Shown here: one piece after another, positions 1 through 8,558 of the stretch
Layout: each line of letters begins with the position of its first letter
How positions within the stretch are numbered: the stretch's first letter is position 1
DNA from: an uncultured Pseudomonadota bacterium
GTDB lineage: Bacteria; Pseudomonadota; Gammaproteobacteria; Xanthomonadales; Ahniellaceae
NCBI GenBank assembly: GCA_937996755.1
Contig: CALKUS010000227.1
Location: 1 to 14,088, forward strand
Direction of reading: 5' to 3'
DNA: 14,088 bases
Position numbers and translations under genes: made by a program
The notes under the pieces: generated by a model
Databases searched by the model: none
What the model was told of the DNA's origin: nothing
The model's input: only the letters and a program-made list of their open reading frames with translations

Positions 1-17
1 GGTTCGTAATCCGACCA

Positions 18-137
18 ATGGCAACCAATACCTATGATGTTGGCGATGTTGTGCGCCTGTCTGTGGAATTCAAAAACCAGGCAGGCGCATACATTGATCC
101 GGGCGGCGTTGTGGTGAAAGTGCGCACGCCTGGCGGC
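18..137 (+). CDS. Partial phage-like structural protein fragment at a chimeric contig end
   Basis: An ATG at 18 opens a frame of about 40 residues starting MATNTYDVGDVVRLSVEF and ending near VRTPGG. From memory of the family, the pattern (a short 'GDVVRL' strand, a 'DPxxVxxKVxxP' strand) resembles small proteins encoded in phage head-tail regions; this is recognition by eye and the family is not certain. The codon use and composition differ from everything downstream: about 52% GC over bases 1-120 (62 of 120 counted) against roughly 70% or more in the chromosomal genes. A TAA at 7-9 could be the end of a preceding gene. I see no good ribosome binding site before the ATG. The frame continues after ~137 only into antisense of the next gene and stops at 174-176, so the biological 3' end is missing. 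The fragment probably does not belong to the adjoining chromosome. Confidence 0.45.
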
Positions 138-139
138 GC

Positions 140-457
140 GAGGAAGGAAACGCCCTGGTCCTTCCAGTCGCGATAGCAGGTACCCGACGTGTAGTCGGCG
201 AACAGCAGCGGCGAGTGCGCCGTCTTCAGCACGAGCGTGCCGTTCCAGTGCACCTTGCGGATCTCGAGGCCGGAGCCGTCGGGCCCGGCGCTGTTGCCGT
301 AAGCGACCCAGCACAGTTCCCACACGGGGTTCGCGGCCGACGGCCAGGACATCTTCACTTCAGGCGAAACGCAGGTCGGCGATGCCGCCTGTACGACACC
401 GGCTCCCGCCAGCAATGCGAGCGCGGCGAGACCGCGCAGGACGCGAATCGAGAACAT
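140..457 (-). CDS. Secreted copper amine oxidase-like protein, N-terminal part only
   Basis: The protein starts at ATG 457 with a GGGAGG ribosome binding site 9 nt upstream (467-472 on this strand), which lies inside the end of the preceding lipoprotein gene. A classical signal peptide (MFSIRVLRGLAALALLAGAG, then VVQA|AS) predicts export. The following ~80 residues include 'GLEIRKVHWNGTLVL' and then 'HSPLLFADY'. This resembles the beginning of the copper amine oxidase catalytic beta-sandwich, where a 'GLxIxxVxxxGxxVxY/L' strand precedes a 'V/F-x-x-Y' strand. The catalytic Tyr (topaquinone) and copper-binding His residues would lie further on and are not in the window, so activity cannot be judged. 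The gene breaks at ~137-141, where chromosomal sequence is fused to a phage-like fragment; readthrough from there to a stop at ~32 is artefactual. It is the third gene of a set with the lipoprotein and the multiheme cytochrome. The family call is tentative. Confidence 0.45.
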
Positions 458-462
458 GGTGC

Positions 463-1047
463 TCAACCTCCCTTCTTCACTGGATCGGCGATGCCACCCA
501 TCGCCGGATCCGCATCGGTGATGACGACTCGTGCACGCATCAGGTCGACGATGGCGTGCACGTCCATGTGCCTGCCGTGGTCGCGCGTCGCGAACACGTG
601 TACGCAGCGCGAACCCATGCCGCAAGGCGTGGCGTTCGCGGAACGGAAAATGAACCCGCCATAGAATAGTGCGTCCGCGGGCACGCGCTTCGCGAGCCGC
701 GGGTCCTCGCGCACGATCCGGTACGCGAATTCCATTTCCGGCTCGGTCGCGTGCAGCACGAGGCCGACGTCGTCGCGCACCGTGGGCTCGTCCTGCTCGC
801 CCACCCAGACGCGCTCCTGCGCCACGCCGCGGCCGTAGTTCCAGGCGTACTGGACACGACGCCGGACGTCCTGGCCGTCGATCTTCGCGTCCTCGGCGTA
901 GTCGCGCACGACGACGATCGGCTCGCCGGCCTCGTCCATCTCGTGCGGAACGGCGGCGAGCAGCTCGCTGCGCGTGGCGCCGCCGGTGGCGGCGCAGGCG
1001 GCCAGCGCGGCCGCGGCAACGGCGAGCAATGCGACTTTCGTTCTCAT
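463..1047 (-). CDS. Lipoprotein of unknown function, possibly a copper amine oxidase N-domain-like subunit
   Basis: This 194-residue protein starts at ATG 1047, which overlaps the stop of the cytochrome gene (ATGA at 1044-1047). There is no Shine-Dalgarno sequence, so translation is probably coupled. The N-terminus is a lipoprotein signal: MRTKVALLAVAAAALAAC with a LAAC lipobox and lipidated Cys18, so it should be anchored in the envelope. The body has no membrane segments. It contains 'RRRVQYAWNYGRG' and, near the C-terminus, 'HMDVHAIVDLMRARVVITDAD'-type strands. The 'xxVDLxxxxVVxxDxxP' pattern recalls the small N-terminal domains (N2/N3) of copper amine oxidases. The next gene starts with what looks like the catalytic-domain fold, so the two may be a split version of that enzyme; this is inference. 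Two cysteines (in 'TPCGMGSRC') could form a disulfide. The secure part is an exported lipoprotein in a redox gene set. Confidence 0.7.
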   Translation of the reverse strand: MRTKVALLAVAAAALAACAATGGATRSELLAAVPHEMDEAGEPIVVVRDYAEDAKIDGQDVRRRVQYAWNYGRGVAQERVWVGEQDEPTVRDDVGLVLHATEPEMEFAYRIVREDPRLAKRVPADALFYGGFIFRSANATPCGMGSRCVHVFATRDHGRHMDVHAIVDLMRARVVITDADPAMGGIADPVKKGG

Positions 1048-2873
1048 GGCGTGGCACTCGTTGCGGTGGCGACGTCGACCGGCGGCGAACGCCCGTTCAG
1101 TGGATCGAGCCACAGGTCGTAGAGGAATTGTCCGCGGCTCTTGTCGGCCGGGCCGACGTTCCAGTCGCGCCCGCACATCTGGTTCTCGCTGGGTGTACCG
1201 GACTCGACGGCAGTGTCGCGCAGGAAGCGCACGTAGTCGTCGCTCGCGATCTGGTAGCGAACGGTCGCGGTCACCGTGATGGGGGTCGGCGTCGCCGCGG
1301 GAACGACGATGTCGTAGCTCGCGCGATCCGCGTTCTCGAGCACGCCGGGCGCAACCTGCGCGAACGTGATGCCGACCGGCTTCATCTCCTCCCCCTGCGG
1401 ATCCGACGGCGACGCAGGACGGAATCCCTCCGGCGGAATGCGCGTGTCCTTCGCGACGCAATCGTTGAGCACGAAGTGGAACTGCTTGCGGCCGGTTCCG
1501 TCCGTCGTGCGGCACGTGCCCGTGCCCGCGTCCCAGGTGCCCTGCAGCGTCTCGTAGATGCGCAGCTGCGGATCGGAGGCGAGCGCGCCCGTGCTGGCGT
1601 TCCAGGCGCCGCTCTCGAAGAACACGTTGCCGTTCGCATCGCGCGCCTGCACGTGCAACCAGGCGCGACGACCTTCGCCATAGCCGGTCGGGAACTTGTG
1701 GCCGGCGCGGTTCACGACGACCACGCGCGCGCGAAGCACGTTGCCGGGCGTCCACGGATCGAGCGACACGGTGACGTTCGCCGTGCGCTGCTGCAGGATC
1801 TCGAGCGCCCACGCCGTCGTGCGCGCGAACGCCTCGGCGCGGTCGAGGCCGGACGGGCCGCCGTACAGCCGATCGACCAGCCTGACCACCCAGGTATTGC
1901 CGCCCACGAATTCGTGCACGCCGAGCGTGCCGCGACGCGATCCGTTCGGATTGCCGGTGCACGCGCGCGCCTGCACGTCGCCGCTGCGGCGCATGTGGCA
2001 TTCCTGGCACGGAACGAGGCGCACATTCGCGACTGCGGGTGCCCCGTCTTCAAGCGAGTCCGCGAGCAGCACGTCCGCGTAGCGGCTCTGCCGCCACTCG
2101 CCGAATGTGCGCTCCGCCGGGAATGCACGTCCCGTGTCGCTGCCGTCGGCGCGCTTGAGCGTGCGGAACGGCGCGCCACCGGCGAGCGTGGGCGACGACA
2201 CGTCGTGGCAGGTGCCGCAGTGATCGCTGCTCACCGTGAAGCTCGACTGCACCCAGCCGTGCGGCGGCGTCAGCGCCGGCGTCGTGGCGTAGTCGAATGG
2301 CCCATGCCGGCACGGGCCGAAGAAGCCGCCGCACGACAGCGAGTCGTCGATCCAGTAGTTCGCGTTCGCGCGCGGCGCCTGCTGGCCGAGCGGGCCGACC
2401 GGCGTCATCCGGTGGCAGAGATGGCACGTGACGCCCGCGTAGTCGTTCTCGGGACCGTCGCCGTCGTCGTGATCGCCCTGCAACAGGCAGCCGTTGGTAC
2501 CGTTCACCGTGCCGCCGCCGCCACCGACCTTGCGCACGCGTCCACCGAGCCAGCCGACCGGCGTGTGGCAACGCAGGCAAAAGTCGCCGACGCCCGGCGC
2601 GTCGGTTTCGGCGACGTCCAGCGCTGCCCAGAACAACGGGTCGCGCAGCGCATTCGCCATCATCGAGCCCGACCATGTCGCGTGCGGCATGTAGCTGCCT
2701 TCGGCGGGCGAGAACAACGCGCCGTGGCACGACTGGCAGGCTTCCGGCTCGTCGAGGGACGCGGCAAGGCCGGGCTGCGTGCCGAATGGCGTGAAGTCGG
2801 TGCCGCCGGCGTGCACGACGCCCGAAACGGCGAGCAGTGCCGCCAGGCACAGGACAGACAACGGAATACGCAT
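1044..2873 (-). CDS. Secreted multiheme cytochrome c (five CXXCH motifs)
   Basis: This 609-residue protein begins MRIPLSVLCLAALLAVSGVV and has a Sec signal cleaved near HA|GG, placing it in the periplasm or outside. Five CXXCH heme c-binding motifs lie in the first half: CQSCH (46-50), CLRCH (99-103), CHLCH (150-154), CGTCH (219-223) and CQECH (289-293). Residues ~310-609 carry no heme motif. They contain 'RAGHKFPTGYGEGRRAWL' and 'VQARDANGNVFFESG', a beta-rich module also seen in large multiheme cytochromes annotated in other proteobacteria. Single-electron transfer across the periplasm is the expected role; the partner is unknown. The codon directly before the ATG is TAG, so this ATG at 2873 is the first possible start, but no ribosome binding site is visible near it. 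The gene overlaps the lipoprotein by 4 nt, and the amine oxidase-like gene follows 5 nt after that, which suggests one transcript. A hairpin (2896-2912, ACCGGC/GCCGGT) lies in its 5' leader. Confidence 0.88.
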   Translation of the reverse strand: MRIPLSVLCLAALLAVSGVVHAGGTDFTPFGTQPGLAASLDEPEACQSCHGALFSPAEGSYMPHATWSGSMMANALRDPLFWAALDVAETDAPGVGDFCLRCHTPVGWLGGRVRKVGGGGGTVNGTNGCLLQGDHDDGDGPENDYAGVTCHLCHRMTPVGPLGQQAPRANANYWIDDSLSCGGFFGPCRHGPFDYATTPALTPPHGWVQSSFTVSSDHCGTCHDVSSPTLAGGAPFRTLKRADGSDTGRAFPAERTFGEWRQSRYADVLLADSLEDGAPAVANVRLVPCQECHMRRSGDVQARACTGNPNGSRRGTLGVHEFVGGNTWVVRLVDRLYGGPSGLDRAEAFARTTAWALEILQQRTANVTVSLDPWTPGNVLRARVVVVNRAGHKFPTGYGEGRRAWLHVQARDANGNVFFESGAWNASTGALASDPQLRIYETLQGTWDAGTGTCRTTDGTGRKQFHFVLNDCVAKDTRIPPEGFRPASPSDPQGEEMKPVGITFAQVAPGVLENADRASYDIVVPAATPTPITVTATVRYQIASDDYVRFLRDTAVESGTPSENQMCGRDWNVGPADKSRGQFLYDLWLDPLNGRSPPVDVATATSATP

Positions 2874-2955
2874 CTACACGAGCCCCGCGGTGCCGACCGG
2901 CGCGCGGCCGGTGCCCACGCTCCCCCGAGCGAAGCCCGAAGGCTACCAGAACGAA

Positions 2956-2980
2956 ACGGCGGGGCGCATGGCCCCGCCGT
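2956..2980 (-). terminator. Intrinsic terminator of clpA
   Basis: A perfect 10-bp inverted repeat, ACGGCGGGGC / GCCCCGCCGT, with a 5-nt loop lies just after the clpA stop codon. On the minus strand the right arm runs into TTTCGTTCTGG, a T-rich tract, as expected of a Rho-independent terminator. It separates clpA from the downstream cytochrome gene, which therefore needs its own promoter in the ~80 nt between 2874 and 2955. Confidence 0.85.
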
Positions 2981-2989
2981 GCCGTGCAC

Positions 2990-5257
<2,268 letters not shown>

Positions 5258-5266
5258 GTAATTCAA

Positions 5267-5272
5267 CCCTCC
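5267..5272 (-). promoter_or_regulatory. Ribosome binding site of clpA
   Basis: GGAGGG on the minus strand ends 9 nt before ATG 5257. It touches the alternative TTG (5264-5266) with no spacer, so it decides the start in favour of the ATG. Confidence 0.8.
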
Positions 5273-5277
5273 AGTCG

Positions 5278-5346
5278 GGATGCTCGGCCGATGTCGCGAA
5301 CGCCATGTCGCGACGGCATCCCATTCGCCCGCGAGCGGGCTCCTAC
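5278..5346 (-). repeat. REP-like palindromic element between clpS and clpA
   Basis: Read on the minus strand, the element opens with GTAGGA directly followed by the stem GCCCGC-TC-GCGGGC (5327-5340), then GAATGGGATGCC. A GTAG head next to a short GC-rich hairpin is the known signature of bacterial REP sequences mobilised by REP-associated tyrosine transposases (RAYT), common in pseudomonads and xanthomonads. A second inverted repeat, GGGATGC (5278-5284) against GCATCCC (5316-5322), encloses two direct copies of TGTCGCGA (5293-5300 and 5306-5313), themselves centred on the palindrome TCGCGA. Together they can fold into two adjacent stem-loops in the clpS-clpA mRNA. In that position REP elements can lower downstream expression or stabilise upstream mRNA. 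No RAYT gene is in the window, and only one copy is present here. Confidence 0.6.
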
Positions 5347-5350
5347 CCTT

Positions 5351-5677
5351 TTACGCCCGCTCCATCGTGCACAGAAGTGGATGTTGATGGCTGCGGGAAA
5401 ACTCGTTGACCTGCGTGACCTTCGTTTCTGCAACTTCGCGGGTGAAGACGCCGCATACGCCCTTGCCCCGGGTGTGCACGTGCAGCATCACCTGCGTCGC
5501 TTTCTGGCGGGTCATGGCGAAGAAGGTCTCCAGCACAGTGACCACGAAATCCATCGGCGTGTAATCGTCGTTGAGCACGACCACCTGGTACATGGGTGGT
5601 TTCGCGACCTCGGGACGCGCTTCCTCGAGCAACGTACCGCGATCGTGCTCGGTTTTCGGATCTCTGCTTCCGGCCAT
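5351..5677 (-). CDS. clpS: ATP-dependent Clp protease adapter protein ClpS
   Basis: ClpS binds proteins with N-terminal Leu, Phe, Tyr or Trp and hands them to ClpA for degradation. This 108-residue protein matches the family length (106 in E. coli). It shows the core 'VVVLNDDYTPMDFVV' (residues 32-46) and 'GKGVCGVFTREVAETKV'. The N-degron pocket residues are present as Asn36-Asp37-Asp38, Met64 and His68, equivalent to N34, D35, D36, M62 and H66 of the E. coli protein. The N-terminal ~28 residues are variable and probably flexible, as expected for the extension that enters the ClpA pore. The ATG at 5677 has no clear Shine-Dalgarno sequence; a possible -10 box (TATACT) lies ~25 nt upstream, giving a short leader. 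It sits immediately upstream of clpA, the usual arrangement, and is divergent from the YbjN-like operon. Confidence 0.97.
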   Translation of the reverse strand: MAGSRDPKTEHDRGTLLEEARPEVAKPPMYQVVVLNDDYTPMDFVVTVLETFFAMTRQKATQVMLHVHTRGKGVCGVFTREVAETKVTQVNEFSRSHQHPLLCTMERA

Positions 5678-5702
5678 GGGTGTGCAATTGGAGTGCCAGC
5701 CA

Positions 5703-5708
5703 AGTATA
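5703..5708 (-). promoter_or_regulatory. Possible -10 element for clpS
   Basis: TATACT on the minus strand lies in the only AT-rich patch of the 159-bp divergent region between clpS (start 5677) and the YbjN-like gene (start 5837). It would give a ~19-nt leader. No convincing -35 hexamer is visible 16-18 nt upstream, so this is a candidate only. The rest of the divergent region is GC-rich, and I see no other clear site in it. Confidence 0.3.
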
Positions 5709-5836
5709 TGCCTCGGGCCGGCCGTACCAGTAACCGCGGATGAACCGCCGGAGCGGATTGGACTCGCCTCGCCCGTCGGTGCAACATGCCGCCGCCCGCG
5801 ACCGAGATGGGGTCGCCCCCGGGGGAATCAAATCCG

Positions 5837-6307
5837 ATGAGACTGCGCTTCGCCGTTCTGTTCATGTTGTTGTCCGCAGCGTCCGCCGCGACCGCTGCGG
5901 ACGTGGCGGACAAGTCCGTCCAGCGCCAGCTCGACAAGCGCAAGATGCACTACACCGTCGATGCCGATGGCGATTTCCGCATCACCTTCGACGTCGGCGG
6001 CGGCCGGACGCAGCTCGCGTTCGTGCGCTCGGCGACCATCACGTACGGCAAGCTGCGCATCCGGGAGATCCGCTCGATCGGATATCGGGGCGACGGCGCG
6101 TTTCCGCAATCCGTGGCGAACCGCATGCTCGAGCACAGCAACGACGCGAAGCTCGGCGCGTGGTCGAAGCAGGGCAACCTGGCGATCTTCACGGCACGAA
6201 TCGCGGCCGACGCGAGCGACCAGCAGCTGGTCGACGCGATCGAGCTGACCGCACGCCTCGCCGACGAGCTGGAGAAGGAGCTCGTGCCGGACAAGGACGA
6301 ATTCTGA
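5837..6307 (+). CDS. Exported YbjN-like protein of unknown function
   Basis: This 156-residue protein starts at ATG 5837, with GGGGGA (5821-5826) 10 nt upstream. An earlier in-frame ATG at 5786 would put a charged, Pro-rich stretch in front of the signal peptide and is less likely. The N-terminus MRLRFAVLFMLLSAASAATAA is a Sec signal, with cleavage likely after ATA or TAA, so the protein is periplasmic. The mature part has 'HYTVDADGDFRITFDVGGG', 'QLAFVRSATITYGKLRIREI' and a helical C-terminus. The Y-x-V-D-x-D-G-D-F pattern followed by a second strand set and a long helix resembles the YbjN / type III chaperone-like fold. That is a fold-level resemblance; no catalytic residues are evident. Its stop overlaps the nudJ start (TGATG), so it is the first gene of the nudJ-mnmA-hflD operon. 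The link to tRNA modification is unknown. Confidence 0.8.
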   Translation: MRLRFAVLFMLLSAASAATAADVADKSVQRQLDKRKMHYTVDADGDFRITFDVGGGRTQLAFVRSATITYGKLRIREIRSIGYRGDGAFPQSVANRMLEHSNDAKLGAWSKQGNLAIFTARIAADASDQQLVDAIELTARLADELEKELVPDKDEF

Positions 6308-6786
6308 TGGCGGTTCCCGCGAGCGCGCTCGCGAGGGACGCGTGGCGGCCGGAAGTGACCGTCGCGGTCGTTGCGGAGCGCGATGGCCGATTCCTGCTGA
6401 TCGAGGAGCGCGTGCGCGGCGTGCTCGTGCTGAACCAGCCTGCCGGCCACCTGGAGCCGGGCGAATCGCTGCCCGACGCCGCGGTGCGCGAAGCGCTCGA
6501 GGAATCCGGCTGGCGCGTCGCGGTCACCCGCCTCGTGGCGGTGCACCTGTGGCCGTCCCCCGACGACGGGATGTCGTACCTCCGCTTCACGTTCGCGGCC
6601 GACGCGATCGCCCCCGTCGAGGGCGCCCGGCTCGACGATGGGATAGAACGCGTGCTCTGGCTGCCGCGCAGCGAGCTCGCGCACGGTGCGTGGCGCCTGC
6701 GCAGCCCCCTCGTGCTGGCCGGCATCGACGACTACCTCGCGGGACGCAGCGCGCCGCTCGACGTGTTGCGCCACATGACCGATTGA
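6307..6786 (+). CDS. nudJ: Nudix hydrolase, NudJ type
   Basis: This 159-residue enzyme contains an intact Nudix box: G47, E53, R61-E62, E65-E66 and G68, within 'GHLEPGESLPDAAVREALEE' followed by SGW. This is the G-x5-E-x7-RE-x2-EE-x-G pattern that binds the metal-pyrophosphate. E. coli NudJ (YmfB) hydrolyses nucleoside tri- and diphosphates and thiamine pyrophosphate derivatives. The gene lies directly before mnmA and hflD, as in E. coli, which is the main reason for choosing NudJ over other Nudix families; the N-terminal 'PEVTVAVVAERDGRFLLIEE' also fits. The ATG overlaps the upstream stop by one base (TGATG), and AAGGA (6294-6298) is a usable ribosome binding site inside the previous gene. 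Exact substrate is not readable from the sequence. Confidence 0.88.
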   Translation: MAVPASALARDAWRPEVTVAVVAERDGRFLLIEERVRGVLVLNQPAGHLEPGESLPDAAVREALEESGWRVAVTRLVAVHLWPSPDDGMSYLRFTFAADAIAPVEGARLDDGIERVLWLPRSELAHGAWRLRSPLVLAGIDDYLAGRSAPLDVLRHMTD

Positions 6787-6792
6787 CGCCCA

Positions 6793-6813
6793 CGTTGCGC
6801 AGCGCGCGCAACG
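6793..6813 (+). other. Hairpin in the nudJ-mnmA spacer
   Basis: CGTTGCGC / GCGCAACG forms a perfect 8-bp stem with a 5-nt loop in the 45-nt gap between nudJ and mnmA. No T-tract follows, so it is not a standard intrinsic terminator. It ends 18 nt before the mnmA start and could affect translation initiation or mRNA processing. Confidence 0.5.
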
Positions 6814-6831
6814 GCCCCATCTTCGTGCTCG

Positions 6832-7938
6832 ATGATCCAGCGTCCGGAAATCGTGGTCGGCGTGTCGGGCGGCGTCGACTCGTCGGTCGCCGCGTTGCTG
6901 CTCGCGCGCGGCGCGCAGCCGGTCGCCGGCCTGTTCATGAAGAACTGGGAGGAGGACGACCCGTCGGGCGCCTGCCCCGCCGAAGCCGACGCCGCCGACG
7001 CCGAAGCCGTATGCGCCGCCCTCGGTATCCCGTTCCACGCGCGCAACTTCGCCGCCGAGTACTGGGACGGCGTGTTCGAGCGCTTCCTGGCCGAGCATCG
7101 TGCGGGCCGCACGCCGAACCCCGACGTGCTGTGCAACCGGGAAATCAAGTTCAAGACGTTCCTCGAGCACGCGCAGGACCTCGGCGCGGAACGCATCGCG
7201 ACGGGCCACTACGCGCGCATCGTCGCGGACGACGGCCGCTGGCTGCTGTGCCGCGCGCGCGACGCGGCCAAGGACCAGAGCTATTTCCTGCATGCGCTCG
7301 GCCAGGCGCAGCTCGCGCGTGCAGTATTCCCGCTGGGCGAGCTCGAGAAGCCGGCGGTGCGTGCGATGGCGCGCGAAGCCGGGCTGCCGACGCACGCGAA
7401 GAAGGATTCGACGGGCATCTGTTTCATCGGCGAACGTGATTTCACCGGCTTCCTCGAGCGCTTCATCGCGCCGGCGCCCGGCGCGATCGAGACGCCCGCC
7501 GGCAAGGTGCTCGGCGAGCATCGCGGCGTGCCGTTCCACACGATCGGCCAGCGCGGCGGCCTGGGCATCGGCGGGCGTCGCGACGGCAACGGCGAGCCCT
7601 GGTACGTGGTCGGCAAGGACGTGGCGCGCAACGTAGTCTACGTCGACCAGGGCGGCGACAGCCCGCATCTCTGGTCGCGGCGATTGCGCGCGACCGACCT
7701 GACCTGGGTCGCGGGCGCCCCGCCGTCCGTCGGGTTCCGCGCGACGGCGAAGGTGCGCTACCGGCAATCCGACCAGGCCTGCGCCGTCGAGCTGCGGGAC
7801 TCCGCTGCGGACGTGTTCTTCGACCTTCCGCAACGCGCCGTGACGCCTGGGCAATCGGTCGTGTTCTACGACGGCGACGCGTGCCTCGGCGGCGGCGTGA
7901 TCGCGGCGACCGACGCCACCTACGGTGGGCTCGCATGA
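6832..7938 (+). CDS. mnmA: tRNA-specific 2-thiouridylase MnmA
   Basis: MnmA adenylates and thiolates U34 of the tRNAs for Lys, Glu and Gln, taking sulfur from the Tus relay, to make s2U34. The 368 residues equal the E. coli length. The N-terminal PP-loop ATPase motif is SGGVDSS (12-18). Catalytic Cys101 lies in 'PNPDVLCNREIKF' (with Asp98), and the second catalytic Cys197 in 'DSTGICFIGERDF', matching C102 and C199 of E. coli. The tRNA-recognition 'GHYAR' and the 'HxTIGQRxGLGIGG' central-domain motif are present, followed by the C-terminal beta-barrel. No Shine-Dalgarno sequence is visible before ATG 6832; an upstream hairpin (6793-6813) occupies the spacer. The 3' end overlaps hflD by 4 nt (ATGA). 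The gene sits in the nudJ-mnmA-hflD order. Confidence 0.97.
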   Translation: MIQRPEIVVGVSGGVDSSVAALLLARGAQPVAGLFMKNWEEDDPSGACPAEADAADAEAVCAALGIPFHARNFAAEYWDGVFERFLAEHRAGRTPNPDVLCNREIKFKTFLEHAQDLGAERIATGHYARIVADDGRWLLCRARDAAKDQSYFLHALGQAQLARAVFPLGELEKPAVRAMAREAGLPTHAKKDSTGICFIGERDFTGFLERFIAPAPGAIETPAGKVLGEHRGVPFHTIGQRGGLGIGGRRDGNGEPWYVVGKDVARNVVYVDQGGDSPHLWSRRLRATDLTWVAGAPPSVGFRATAKVRYRQSDQACAVELRDSAADVFFDLPQRAVTPGQSVVFYDGDACLGGGVIAATDATYGGLA

Positions 7939-8558
7939 GCGTCGACGACCAGGCAGTGGCGCTCGCCGGCCTGTTCCAGGCCGCAAAGCTCGTCGTCGCG
8001 CTCGCGCGCAACGGCCAGTGCGACGCCGACGGCTACGCGGTGTCGGTGGACAGCATCCTGCGCACGGAACCGGAATCGGCGGCGGGCGTCTACGGCGCAC
8101 CGGCCGGCCTGCGCTGCGGGCTGGAGGCGCTCGTCGGCGCACTCGACATGCGCGAGCCCGACGCGGCGCGGCTGGTGATCAACGTGATGCACCTCGAGCG
8201 CAAGCTGGCGAAGAACCCCGCCCTGCTCGCCGCCGTGCGCGCGGGCATCGACCAGGCGGCGCGCAGCGCGCAGGCGCTCGGCATCGCCGACGAAAGCGTG
8301 AGCGAGCGCCTGGGCGCGCTGTACTCCGAAACGCTCGGGACCGTGCGTCCGCGCATCATGGTCCAGGGCAGCGCATTGCACCTCAACCAGCCGCGCACGG
8401 TCGCGCGTATCCGCACGCTGTTGCTCGCCGCCGTGCGCGCGGCGGTGCTCTGGCGCCAGGTCGGCGGGACGCGCTGGTCGCTGCTGCTCGCGCGCGGCCG
8501 GATCGGCGCGGCGGCGCGGCGCCTGCTGGCGCAGTCCGCCGCGGGTGGTGCGGCCTAG
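7935..8558 (+). CDS. hflD: High frequency lysogenization protein HflD homolog
   Basis: This 207-residue, mostly alpha-helical protein begins 'MSVDDQAVALAGLFQAAKLV' and shows the family features 'ALxGxxQAAxLVxxLARxG', 'GLEALVGALD' and 'IxxAARSAQ'. E. coli HflD is 213 residues; it is a peripheral inner-membrane protein that binds phage lambda CII and lowers lysogeny, and its host role is not settled. Placement directly after mnmA with an ATGA overlap supports the call strongly. In E. coli purB follows; here the gene ends on a CTAG shared with the stop codon of a convergent pilus gene, so purB has been displaced. The C-terminus is Ala/Arg-rich ('RIGAAARRLLAQSAAGGAA'). Confidence 0.93.
   Translation: MSVDDQAVALAGLFQAAKLVVALARNGQCDADGYAVSVDSILRTEPESAAGVYGAPAGLRCGLEALVGALDMREPDAARLVINVMHLERKLAKNPALLAAVRAGIDQAARSAQALGIADESVSERLGALYSETLGTVRPRIMVQGSALHLNQPRTVARIRTLLLAAVRAAVLWRQVGGTRWSLLLARGRIGAAARRLLAQSAAGGAA

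Noticed and set aside
32..139. Continuation of the amine oxidase-like protein to a stop at 32.
   Set aside because: It reads through antisense of the phage-like fragment after the junction; not a natural C-terminus.
1..140. A true prophage border next to the amine oxidase-like gene.
   Set aside because: No integrase or att-like repeat is seen, and a structural gene fragment at the border is not expected; a chimera explains it better.
5264..5266. TTG start for clpA, adding three residues.
   Set aside because: It directly abuts the GGAGGG ribosome binding site, and the ATG at 5257 aligns with known ClpA N-termini.
5758..5787. TTGGAC and CAACAT as a sigma-70 promoter for the YbjN-like operon.
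   Set aside because: Each box matches the consensus in only about three positions, so it is not distinguishable from chance.
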